Shown: positions 27,042-34,430 of the stretch, piece by piece
Layout of the letters: every line of letters begins with the position of its first letter
Position numbering within the stretch: position 1 is the first letter of the stretch
Source: JACDER01 sp963842575
GTDB lineage: Bacteria; Actinomycetota; Thermoleophilia; Gaiellales; Gaiellaceae
NCBI GenBank assembly: GCA_963842575.1
Contig: CAWJGS010000004.1
Coordinates: 186,001 to 250,000, forward strand
Reading direction: 5' to 3'
Length of the DNA stretch: 64,000 nucleotides
The notes under the pieces: model-generated
What the model saw: the letters and a program-made list of their open reading frames with translations, nothing else
Told to the model about the DNA's origin: nothing
Databases searched by the model: none
Program-made: the position numbers and the translations under genes

Positions 27042-27850
27042 GAGCCGGCCATCCGTGCGCCCGTGAGCAGGTAGTGGGCGCTCAGGTTCTGGAAGGGCTC
27101 GAAGCGGGCGCCGAAAGCGCGGACGTCCACGTCGCCGTAGAACGCGCGGACGGCCTTCTGCAGGGCGAGGTCGCCCGCGGGCCAGGCGCGCGGCCGGGCG
27201 AGATAGCGCGCGCGGAACCAGTCCGCGCTCCACTCGCCCAGCCCGCGCAGGGCGACTATGCGCGCCTGCACCTCGTCGTCGGGGAGGACGCGGAGCTCCT
27301 CGAGGTCGAGGTCGGACCGGGCGAGCGCGACGACGTACTCGGCCTTCCGCCGCGAGAACCCGAGCGCGACCAGCTCCTCCTCGCGAGCCCGCGCGATCCG
27401 CTCCCGCGTGGGGAAGGCCCAGGCGTGCTCGGCCCGCTTGCCGAAGCGCTCGATCAGGCGGCTGCGGATTGCGAACGCGGCGAACATGGAGACCTGCTGC
27501 GCCGTGATCGATCCCACGAGGGCCTCGAACGGGTCCGGCGAGAGGGGCGGGCGGAAGCCGGCCAGCTCCCGCGTCAGCCGCGCGAGGACGGGATCCGCCT
27601 GCGCGAACTCGTAGAACGTAACGAGGTCGAACGGCGCGCCGAGGAGAGTGAGGACGACCGGCTCGTCCCCGTTCGCAAGCGGGTCGACGGAGACGCCGCC
27701 CGGAGCGGGCTCGATCCGCAGCTCCCGGCCGTCCACGACGCGATGCAGCCCGCCCTCGTGCCATAGGTTCGCCCGGTCGACGCCGAAGGCGCGGAAGCGC
27801 TCGGTCGAGACGTCGAAGTCGTACGGCTGCGGCAGTTCGAGGAGGGGCAT
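27038..27850 (-). CDS. alkA: DNA-3-methyladenine glycosylase II (AlkA-like)
   Basis: Base-excision glycosylase for alkylated purines. The 270 residues include an N-terminal AlkA-type domain and an HhH-GPD domain: VGSITAQQVSMFAA, hairpin LVALGFSRRKAEYV, and LRGLGEWSADWFRARYL followed by the catalytic Asp227 in WPAGDLALQ. This is the ExxD-type signature of the AlkA/MpgII group. It is the first gene of an operon of eight coupled genes (alkA, HIT, GNAT, GNAT-fusion, GST, hydrolase, rhodanese, NUDIX), whose theme is damage repair and detoxification. Confidence 0.93.
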   Translation of the reverse strand: MPLLELPQPYDFDVSTERFRAFGVDRANLWHEGGLHRVVDGRELRIEPAPGGVSVDPLANGDEPVVLTLLGAPFDLVTFYEFAQADPVLARLTRELAGFRPPLSPDPFEALVGSITAQQVSMFAAFAIRSRLIERFGKRAEHAWAFPTRERIARAREEELVALGFSRRKAEYVVALARSDLDLEELRVLPDDEVQARIVALRGLGEWSADWFRARYLARPRAWPAGDLALQKAVRAFYGDVDVRAFGARFEPFQNLSAHYLLTGARMAGS

Positions 27851-27902
27851 GAACGGAACCTACAGGTACTCTCAGACACTCTCTACGAACCAGGAGGACG
27901 AC

Positions 27903-28382
27903 GTGAAACGACTCATCGCGGCCTGCTTTGCCGGGCTCCTGATCTTCGCTGTTGCAGCCGGCGCGGCTTCGGCGGCGACCCCGACTCAGCGCATTGCGCA
28001 GCTCGAGAAGCAAGTGAAGTCGCTCACTGCGACGGTGAAGAAGCAGCAGAGCATCATCAACTGCGTGGCGAAGTCGAGTGGGAAGTGCGTGACGTTGAAG
28101 AGCACCGTCACGCAGGCGGCGAACCTCTCGCTCGCGGACCTCTACCTGACGGCATGCCTCGCCGCGACGACCTCGGACGCATTCCAGAGCACGTGGATGA
28201 CGCTCGACCAGGCCGGCGGCACGAGCTTGTTCGGACCGCAGCAGACGATCAGCGACGCGGACACGTGCAGCGCGCTCCCGGTCACGCGCCAGGGGATCCG
28301 GACGCCGCCGACGACGTCTGTCTTCAGCGCGCTGACCGCGCTCTTGTCCTCGGGGAAGGCTCCGCTGTTCAGGCTCGGGTAG
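27903..28382 (+). CDS. Secreted small coiled-coil protein, 159 aa
   Basis: Exported protein with an N-terminal signal peptide (LIAACFAGLLIFAVAAGAASA), then a short heptad region (RIAQLEKQVKSLTATVKKQQ) and a globular part with three cysteines. The GTG at 27903 has AGGAGG 5 bp upstream, an excellent Shine-Dalgarno; the frame is open further upstream, but that part overlaps alkA antisense. No family is recognised. The gene converges on the HAD phosphatase with a 14-bp overlap. It may be a cell-surface or periplasm-like protein of unknown role. Confidence 0.72.
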   Translation: MKRLIAACFAGLLIFAVAAGAASAATPTQRIAQLEKQVKSLTATVKKQQSIINCVAKSSGKCVTLKSTVTQAANLSLADLYLTACLAATTSDAFQSTWMTLDQAGGTSLFGPQQTISDADTCSALPVTRQGIRTPPTTSVFSALTALLSSGKAPLFRLG

Positions 28383-29010
28383 GCGCGAGCGCAGCAGCGA
28401 TCTCGAAGAAGTCCTTGAAAGGCGCGTAGGGAATCCCTTTGCTCTCGAGGTGCTCGGCGAGCCGCCTGGTCGCGAACACGCGGTCGGCGGACTCGCCGGC
28501 GCACCTGTCCGAGTAACCGTCGCCGATGTAGACGAGCTCCCCGTCGCCGGCGAGCCGCTCCACTGTCGCGCGCTTGCACGACTGGCCGCAGACGGGACAG
28601 GGATCGCCGTAGCGCCAGTCCACGATCCAGCCCGCCGGGCGCGGATCGACGTGGTTCGCGATGACCTCGACGTCGATGCCCTCCCGCTCGAGGAGAGGCT
28701 CGATCAGCTCGTTGAAGCCGCTGGAGACGACCACGAGCCGCCAGCCCTGCTCTCGCGCGAGCTCGACGAACTCGTGAAACCCGGGGCGGATCCGGGTGCG
28801 CGCGGCCGTCCACTCGATCACCTCTTCGAGGGACGCGCGCACGGTCGCGTACTCGCCGACGATCTCGTCCCGCAGCGTCACCGTTCCCTCCTTCAGCCCG
28901 CGGTCGAGCTCGCCGACGATCTCAGGGTCGCCGAACTCGAACGCGATGTCCTGCAGGCGATCCTTTTCGGTGATCGTGCCGTCCCAGTCGACAGCTATGA
29001 GGCGGCTCAA
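28369..29010 (-). CDS. HAD-superfamily phosphatase (MtnX/SerB-like)
   Basis: A 213-residue HAD-IB phosphatase: motif I DWDGT (Asp8 nucleophile, Asp10 acid/base), motif II VVVSSGF, and motif IV YIGDGYSDRCAG. A Cys-rich segment (GDPCPVCGQSC) in the cap region resembles the MtnX-like subgroup. MtnX dephosphorylates a methionine-salvage intermediate, but no other salvage gene is present, so the substrate is uncertain. It starts with TTG at 29010, overlapping the hmgA stop by 4 bp (TTGA), and so is coupled to the homogentisate pathway gene. Confidence 0.85.
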   Translation of the reverse strand: MSRLIAVDWDGTITEKDRLQDIAFEFGDPEIVGELDRGLKEGTVTLRDEIVGEYATVRASLEEVIEWTAARTRIRPGFHEFVELAREQGWRLVVVSSGFNELIEPLLEREGIDVEVIANHVDPRPAGWIVDWRYGDPCPVCGQSCKRATVERLAGDGELVYIGDGYSDRCAGESADRVFATRRLAEHLESKGIPYAPFKDFFEIAAALAPTRA

Positions 29011-30221
29011 AAGTGCGAGGTCACGCCGGCGGGATCCTCGTCGGCGTTCGTTGCTTCCTTGACGGCCTCGGGCTCCTCGTACCAGGAGTAGGCGTACTTG
29101 CCGTCGTCCAGCTCCTTCGCCAGCTTCGTCAGGCGGAGGGGATGGAACGTGTCGCACATGACCGCCAGCTCGTGCGTCTCGGTCATCCCGATCGACTTCT
29201 CCGCCAGGCCCGGCTGCGGCCCGTGCGGGATCCCGGACGGATGCAGCGTCACCGACCCAACCTCGATCCCCTTGCGCGAACCGAACTGGCCGTCGACGTA
29301 ATAGATCATCTCCTCCGAGTTCAGGTTCGAATGGTGGTACGGGATCGGGATGGCCATCGGGTCGAAGTCGAGCTTGCGCGGGCAGAACGAGCAGATGACG
29401 AAGTTCCGGCCCTGGAAGGTCTGGTGCGAGGGCGGCGGCATGTGGATGCGCCCCGTGATCGGCTCGAAGTCGTGGATGGAGAACGTCCACGGGTAGACGT
29501 AGCCGTCCCAGCCGACGACGTCGAACGGGTGGTAGTCGAGCACGTAGGTCTGGTAGCCGTCCTTGACGCGCACCTTGACGACGTGCTCGCCGCCGTCCCG
29601 GTGCGTGTGCAGCTCCGTCGGCGGATGGATGTCGCGGTGGTAGTACGGAGCGTGCTCGAGCAGCTGCCCGTACTCGTTCCGGTAGCGGCGCGGGATCTCG
29701 ATCAGGCCCGGGGACTCGAAGACGAGATGCCGCTGGGGGCCCTCCGGCACGAAGCGGTAGGTCGTCCCGCGCGGGACGACGACGTAGTCGCCGGCCCTGT
29801 ACGAGAGGTCGCCGAAGATGGTCTCCAGCGTCCCGGAGCCCTCGTGGACGAAGATGACCTCGTCGCCCTCGCCGTTGCGGTAGAAGAAGTCCATCGGCTC
29901 GGTCGGGCGACAGAGCGAGATCTCGACGTCGTCGTTCCACATGAGGAGCTTCCGCCCGGTGATCTCGTTGCCCTCGGCCTCGATCCCCATCGTCCGGAAA
30001 TGCCGGTGCGCGTGCGCGTCGGGAACCCATTCGTCGCGCTTTATCGGCTCGAAGGAGCCGAGCTCGCGTACCCGGCAGGGCGACTGGAGGTGGTAGAGGA
30101 TCGACTCGTTCCCTTCGAAGCCCTCGAGCCCCATGACCTCCTCGGTCAGGAGCGTTCCGTTGTCCCGAAACTGGATGTGGCGCTTGCGCGGGACGTCGCC
30201 GAGACGCTGATAGATCGGCAC
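29007..30221 (-). CDS. hmgA: Homogentisate 1,2-dioxygenase
   Basis: Opens the aromatic ring of homogentisate to maleylacetoacetate in tyrosine catabolism. The 404-residue cupin-fold protein shows RKRHIQFRDNGTLLTEEVMG, EGDEVIFVHEGSGTLET, a His/Glu-rich metal region (HRDIHPPTELHTHRDGGEH), YPWTFSIHDFEPITGRIHMPPPSH, and YVDGQFGSRKGIE. These match the bacterial HGD family. GTG at 30221 is chosen because sequence upstream is not homologous. Its 5' region faces the padR gene across a short intergenic operator, so PadR may control it. Confidence 0.93.
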   Translation of the reverse strand: MPIYQRLGDVPRKRHIQFRDNGTLLTEEVMGLEGFEGNESILYHLQSPCRVRELGSFEPIKRDEWVPDAHAHRHFRTMGIEAEGNEITGRKLLMWNDDVEISLCRPTEPMDFFYRNGEGDEVIFVHEGSGTLETIFGDLSYRAGDYVVVPRGTTYRFVPEGPQRHLVFESPGLIEIPRRYRNEYGQLLEHAPYYHRDIHPPTELHTHRDGGEHVVKVRVKDGYQTYVLDYHPFDVVGWDGYVYPWTFSIHDFEPITGRIHMPPPSHQTFQGRNFVICSFCPRKLDFDPMAIPIPYHHSNLNSEEMIYYVDGQFGSRKGIEVGSVTLHPSGIPHGPQPGLAEKSIGMTETHELAVMCDTFHPLRLTKLAKELDDGKYAYSWYEEPEAVKEATNADEDPAGVTSHF

Positions 30222-30248
30222 GCGGAAAGCATACTTCCGGCTCGCAGT

Positions 30249-30286
30249 TTGACACCTTGCCGTTCTATACCTAACATAGCTAGGTA
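30249..30286 (+). promoter_or_regulatory. Sigma-A promoter with dyad operator; leaderless padR start
   Basis: TTGACA at 30249-30254 and TAACAT at 30272-30277 are separated by 17 bp, a good sigma-A promoter. The expected transcription start falls at about 30283-30286, on the padR ATG (30286), so the mRNA would be leaderless. A perfect 6-bp dyad TACCTA-(7 bp)-TAGGTA (30268-30286) covers the -10 region, as expected for a PadR autoregulatory operator. The divergent hmgA start lies 65 bp away. Confidence 0.65.
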
Positions 30287-30600
30287 TGCGCGGCGAGCTG
30301 CTCAAGGGAAGCCTCGATCTCATCCTCCTCGCGATACTCGAGAGCAGGCCCCGGCACGGGTATGCCGTCGTCGCGGAGCTACGACGGCGAAGCGGCGGTG
30401 CCTTCGACCTTCCCGAAGGAACGATTTATCCCGCGTTGCACCGACTCGAGGCGGCCCGCCTGCTCACGAGCCGCTGGTCGAGTGAGTCCGGGCGGCGGCG
30501 CCGCGTCTACAGCCTTTCGAGGCGGGGCCGCGCGGCGCTCGGAGCCCGCCGAGCCGAGTGGCAGCACTTCACGGGCGCGGTCGCAGCCGTGGTCGGATGA
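30286..30600 (+). CDS. PadR-family transcriptional regulator
   Basis: A 104-residue winged-helix repressor: LLKGSLDLILLAILESRPRHGYAVVAEL, the recognition segment FDLPEGTIYPALHRLEAARLLTSRW, and a wing SGRRRRVYSLSRRGRAAL. This matches PadR subfamily 2 (short C-terminal helix). PadR proteins usually repress their own operon and release on ligand binding. The stop overlaps the next gene by ATGA; PadR/HAAS-domain pairs are a common two-gene cassette. The operator at its promoter suggests autoregulation and possible control of divergent hmgA. Confidence 0.92.
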   Translation: MRGELLKGSLDLILLAILESRPRHGYAVVAELRRRSGGAFDLPEGTIYPALHRLEAARLLTSRWSSESGRRRRVYSLSRRGRAALGARRAEWQHFTGAVAAVVG

Positions 30601-31242
30601 TCGAGGAGTACCTCCGGGAGCTCGACTCGTTGCTGCGCGGAAGAGCGGGCCTTCGCAGGCGGATCCTGAGAGAGGTCGAGGAGCATCTGCGCGACGACGG
30701 CGGGGACGAGGCCGCAATCGCGCGCTTCGGCTCGCCCGCCGAGGTCGCGACCCGCTTCAACGGCCTATACCCAGACCCGCCTGCGCGAGTGGCGTCAGCG
30801 CTGGTTCTCGGCGGCTGCGCTGTTCGTGTTCACCGTCGTCCGAGGCCTCGATGACTCCGTGCCTCCGGCGCCCTGGCCGTCGGCCGCAGACGCCCCGGCC
30901 TCGCTCCGCCTGACCTTCCTGGGAGCCACCGTCGCGATCCTCTCAGCCGTGGCCGCGGCCCTGGCCGCACTCGTCCTTCCCCGACGTCTCCGCGGCCCCG
31001 TCACAGTCCTCTCCTGTGTCGCCCTCGGCGTCTGTATTGCACTGCTGTGCGCGAACGCGATCCTTCGCGCGGGGCACGTCACCGGCTCGCCTTCGATCGC
31101 GGGGCCGATCGCGCTCTCCGTCCTCGCGCTCGCCCCCGTTGCGGCCGCCCTGTTCCTGCTCAGCGGTCGCGGTGTGCGCTTTGGAGCTGCCGCACGTGGC
31201 AAGCACCAGGACGAGAATCAGCCGACTGCGTTGCGCAGGTAA
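30597..31242 (+). CDS. HAAS-type (DUF1700-like) membrane protein, apparent +1 frameshift
   Basis: The PadR partner. The N-terminal ~55 residues (EEYLRELDSLLRGRAGLRRRI, EVEEHLRDD, GSPAEVATRF) form the HAAS helical domain typical of PadR-linked proteins. The rest has about four transmembrane helices (LFVFTVVRGL, LGATVAILSAVAAALAALVL, VALGVCIALLCA, ALSVLALAPVAAALFLL). The two halves are in different frames. Removing one C from the CCC run at 30770-30772 joins them to about 214 residues. It may sense envelope stress or modulate PadR; this is inference. Confidence 0.78.
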
Positions 31243-31838
31243 CCAACGCCGTCGAGCTCGAGCTCGACGGTCACGCCCTTCACGACCTCGACGCGCTGAA
31301 CCGGATCCGCCGCGATCACATCTCCGGGGAGCAACTCCGTGTTGCGGCGCGCGTAGTCGACGAGCGCTTCCCAATCCGCGCCGGGAGGTGTGTGCTCGTC
31401 CGGTGTGACCACGATCGGCCCGAGCGACGTCGCAAAGTCCCAGGCCTTGGCGCCCCGCAGATCCGGCGCGTGCCAGTCGTTCATCGCCGTGAAGCCGCCG
31501 ATCTGCTCCTGGGCGCCGATGACGGCCGCCGGACGCAGCAGCGCCTCGACTCGCTCCAGGGGAACCGGCACGTCTTCGTCGGGGCCATACAGTGAGGTCG
31601 GGTTTCCGAAGTGGAAGTCCGAACCGTCGAAGATCCGGATCGCGGGCGGGCGGAGCACCGGCACGAGGAAGCGGACCTCTGCAAGCGGATACACGGCGTG
31701 CTCCCGCGCCGTCCCCCCGCCCGTGAAAAACGCCTCGAGCGTCTGCGCGGCCACCTGGATGACGCGGTCGCCGTCGAGCTTCCCCGGCCAGCCGCGCTCG
31801 AGGTCGAGCTCGACGGGCGTGAACATGCAGAGCTTCAT
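31218..31838 (-). CDS. Fumarylacetoacetate hydrolase family protein, short form
   Basis: A 206-residue FAH-fold protein. It keeps GSDFHFGNPTSLYGPDEDVPVP (substrate/metal region), QIGGFTAMNDWHAPDLRG, GAKAWDFATSLGPIVVTPDE and the C-terminal LLPGDVIAADP. It is much shorter than the usual 280-420 residues: the strand-loop region between the metal motif and the AVIG segment appears compressed. In tyrosine degradation FAH cleaves fumarylacetoacetate, and its neighbours hmgA and hppD make that role attractive, but many FAH-fold proteins act on other beta-diketo acids. The ATG at 31838 overlaps the ligase stop (ATGA). Confidence 0.82.
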   Translation of the reverse strand: MKLCMFTPVELDLERGWPGKLDGDRVIQVAAQTLEAFFTGGGTAREHAVYPLAEVRFLVPVLRPPAIRIFDGSDFHFGNPTSLYGPDEDVPVPLERVEALLRPAAVIGAQEQIGGFTAMNDWHAPDLRGAKAWDFATSLGPIVVTPDEHTPPGADWEALVDYARRNTELLPGDVIAADPVQRVEVVKGVTVELELDGVGYLRNAVG

Positions 31839-33046
31839 GTGCGCCGATCCTCCACGCGTGACAGCTTGCCACCCTCCGAACGAGGCAACGTACCCGGCTC
31901 CTTCAGGTGGACAGCGATCGAGCAGCCGATCGTCTCGAGCAGGAGGCGCTCGGCGTGCTCGCGCAACGCGCCGCCCGGCCGCGCGGTCTCGATCTCGACG
32001 GTCGCCGCGTCGAGCGTCCCCGTCCGCTCGACCACGATCCGGTAGTTCGGGGTCAGCTCGGGAAGCTCGAGCAGGATCGCCTCCACCTGGCTCGGATAGA
32101 CGTTGACGCCGCGGATGATCAGCATGTCGTCGGTGCGGCCGGCGGGCGGCGACATACGCACGAAGGTGCGCCCGCAGCTGCAGGGCGAGCGGTCGAGGGA
32201 GGAGATGTCCCCCGTCCAGTAGCGGACGAGGGGCAGCGCCTCCTTCGTCAGCGTGGTGAGGACGAGGACACCCGGCTCGCCGTCCGCAACGGGCTCACCG
32301 CTCTCGGGATCGACGATCTCCGGCAGGAAGTGGTCCTCGTTCACGTGCAGCCCCGCGCGCTCCTCCGCGCACTCGCCTGCAACCCCCGGCCCGATGATCT
32401 CCGACAGCCCGTAGACGTTCACGGCGCGCACGCCGAGTCGCGCGTCGATCTGACCGCGCATCCCTTCCGTCCACGGCTCGGCGCCGAGCATGGCGATCTT
32501 CAGGCTGATCTGGTTCGGCGTCACGCCGCGCTCGGCGAGGGCCTGAGCGAGGGTCAGCGCGTAGCTCGGCGTGCAGGCGATCACATCGGGGCGGAGATCC
32601 TGGATGAGCGTCAGCTGCCGTTCGGTCATCCCTCCCGAGACTGGGACGACCGCCATTCCCAGGCGTTCGCCGCCGTCGTGGAAGCCGAGGCCGCCGGTGA
32701 ACAGGCCGTAGCCGTAGGCGTTGTGGAGGGTCATCCCGGGCTCGGCGCCGGCCGCCGCGAGCGCGCGCGCCACGACGCGCGCAAAGACGTCGAGGTCATG
32801 GTCGGTGTAGGCGACGACGGTGGGCTTTCCGGTCGTCCCCGAAGAAGCAGAGATGCGCCGCAGCCGTTCCCGCGCCACGGCGACGCGCCCGAGCGGGTAG
32901 GCGTCACGCAGGTCGTCCTTCCGCGTGAAGGGCAGCGTGCCCAGTTCACCGAGCGAGTCGACGGGCGCGAGGGCGCGCAACCGTTCGAGCTGCAGCTCCT
33001 CCAGCCGCTCGCGGGGCATCGTCTCGAGGTCGGGCTCGAAGATCAC
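31835..33046 (-). CDS. Phenylacetate-CoA ligase-like (PaaK) AMP-forming enzyme
   Basis: Adenylate-forming ligase of 403 residues. The AMP motif SASSGTTGKPTVVAYT, an aromatic-pocket segment LHNAYGYGLFTGGLG, VYGLSEIIGPGVA, the GD(I) motif RYWTGDISSL, the Cys-rich PCSCGRTF and the hinge RSDD-like GRTDDMLIIRGVNVYPSQVE are present. They match PaaK, which activates phenylacetate or related aryl acids to CoA esters. About 25-30 residues of the usual N-terminal helical stretch are missing between residues ~27 and 40 relative to typical PaaK. It overlaps both neighbours by ATGA and probably activates an aromatic acid for this catabolic cluster. Confidence 0.88.
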   Translation of the reverse strand: MIFEPDLETMPRERLEELQLERLRALAPVDSLGELGTLPFTRKDDLRDAYPLGRVAVARERLRRISASSGTTGKPTVVAYTDHDLDVFARVVARALAAAGAEPGMTLHNAYGYGLFTGGLGFHDGGERLGMAVVPVSGGMTERQLTLIQDLRPDVIACTPSYALTLAQALAERGVTPNQISLKIAMLGAEPWTEGMRGQIDARLGVRAVNVYGLSEIIGPGVAGECAEERAGLHVNEDHFLPEIVDPESGEPVADGEPGVLVLTTLTKEALPLVRYWTGDISSLDRSPCSCGRTFVRMSPPAGRTDDMLIIRGVNVYPSQVEAILLELPELTPNYRIVVERTGTLDAATVEIETARPGGALREHAERLLLETIGCSIAVHLKEPGTLPRSEGGKLSRVEDRRT

Positions 33047-34395
33047 GGCTCGGTGTGGACGATCACGTCGCTGACAGGGACCGCCTGGCGGATCTCTTCT
33101 TCGATCTCGCTGGCGCGCGAGTGGGCCTCGGCCAGCTCGCTGTTCGGGTCGAGCGCAAGGGTGAGGAAGGCGACGAGCCCGTCCTCCGTCCGCAGGAAGC
33201 GGAGCTCGCGCGGGGGTTGACCCGTGGCCTCGCGGACGATGCGCTCGACCGCCGCGCTGTCACGTTCCATGTCGGTCGGGCTCGCTGCGCGTCCGGCGGC
33301 GCCTTCCGACAGCGGCTCGAGGTGCGTCTGGACGGTGGACACCTCCGGCGCCGCTTCCTGGATGGCTTCCTCCACCTGCGAGGCGACGTCGTGCGCCTGG
33401 GCGAGAGGCAGCGAGCCGGGGAGCTTGAGGTGAAGCGACACCGCGACACCATCATCCGTCTCGACCGCGCTCACGTTGTGGATCTCGCGTACCTGCGGGA
33501 CGGAGGCCGCGGCAGCCTGGACGCGCTCGCGCAACCCCGCCTCGTCCATGGGCTCCACGTGCACGACCACGTCGGTCTCCGGAAGCGCACGCTCGATCGC
33601 CTCCTCCACCGCGTCGGCCGCGGCGTGGCCCTGAGCGACCGGCGCGTCCGGAGCGACCCCGATGACCACGTCCGCGAAATGCCGCCCCGCCGCCTGGCGG
33701 ATCCGGAGCCTCCGCAGCTGTACCGGCGGCTCGACCTTGCGGATGGCACCTTGCGCGGCCTCGTACGCGTCGGCGGGCGCGCGGTCCATGAGCACGTCCA
33801 CGTTCCGGCGGATCAGCCGCCCGGCGGCAAAGAGGACGAGGACTGCGACGAACAGCGCTGCCGCGGAGTCGGCATCGTCGTACCCCGCGCGTACGAAGAC
33901 GAGCCCGATCAGCACGGCCGCCGAGCCCACGAGATCGCTTCCGAAGTGGAGCGCGTTCGCCTGCAGCGCCGGGCTCCCGTAGCGCCTGGCCGTACGGAGC
34001 GACACGAGCATGCGGCTCGCGTCGATGACGATCACCGCTCCGATCACGGCCAGCGCATACCACTTGGCCTCGACCGTCGGCTCCGTCCGCCCGGTGATGT
34101 GCGAGACCGCGCGCCAGATGATGAAGAGGCTTGCCGCGACGAGGAAGCCGGCCTCGGCGAGGGCGGCGAGATGCTCGGCCTTGCCGTGGCCGTATGCGTG
34201 CGCGCGGTCGGCAGGACGGACGGCGACGCCGATCGCGAAGAAGGTCAGGAGCGCGGCGACGAGGTCCACGCCCGAGTGCAGCGCTTCGGAGATGAGCCCG
34301 AGGCTGTTGGTGGCGAGACCGGGAACGAGCTTGAGCGCGACGAGCGCCGCCGCCGCGCCGACCGAGATGAGCGCCGTCCGGCGCTGCGGATTCAT
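33043..34395 (-). CDS. Cation diffusion facilitator with three tandem C-terminal domains
   Basis: A 450-residue divalent-cation/proton antiporter. Residues ~10-205 form six transmembrane helices with the two CDF metal-site motifs EALHSGVDL (TM2) and ALHFGSDLV (TM5). Instead of one cytoplasmic ferredoxin-like domain there are three in series, about residues 208-290, 290-367 and 380-450. Each ends in a similar V(V/Q)xHxEP block (VVVHVEPM, VQTHLEPL, VIVHTEP). The metal (Zn, Mn or Fe) cannot be told. It overlaps the ligase gene by ATGA, but its link to aromatic catabolism is only positional. Confidence 0.9.
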   Translation of the reverse strand: MNPQRRTALISVGAAAALVALKLVPGLATNSLGLISEALHSGVDLVAALLTFFAIGVAVRPADRAHAYGHGKAEHLAALAEAGFLVAASLFIIWRAVSHITGRTEPTVEAKWYALAVIGAVIVIDASRMLVSLRTARRYGSPALQANALHFGSDLVGSAAVLIGLVFVRAGYDDADSAAALFVAVLVLFAAGRLIRRNVDVLMDRAPADAYEAAQGAIRKVEPPVQLRRLRIRQAAGRHFADVVIGVAPDAPVAQGHAAADAVEEAIERALPETDVVVHVEPMDEAGLRERVQAAAASVPQVREIHNVSAVETDDGVAVSLHLKLPGSLPLAQAHDVASQVEEAIQEAAPEVSTVQTHLEPLSEGAAGRAASPTDMERDSAAVERIVREATGQPPRELRFLRTEDGLVAFLTLALDPNSELAEAHSRASEIEEEIRQAVPVSDVIVHTEP

Positions 34396-34430
34396 GAGCG
34401 AAGGCTAGACCGGCTTACACTCCGCGGAGG

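Noticed and set aside
28369..30255. A 628-codon minus-strand frame ending in the HAD phosphatase
   Set aside because: Only the last 213 codons are homologous to a HAD protein; the upstream part lies out of frame inside hmgA.
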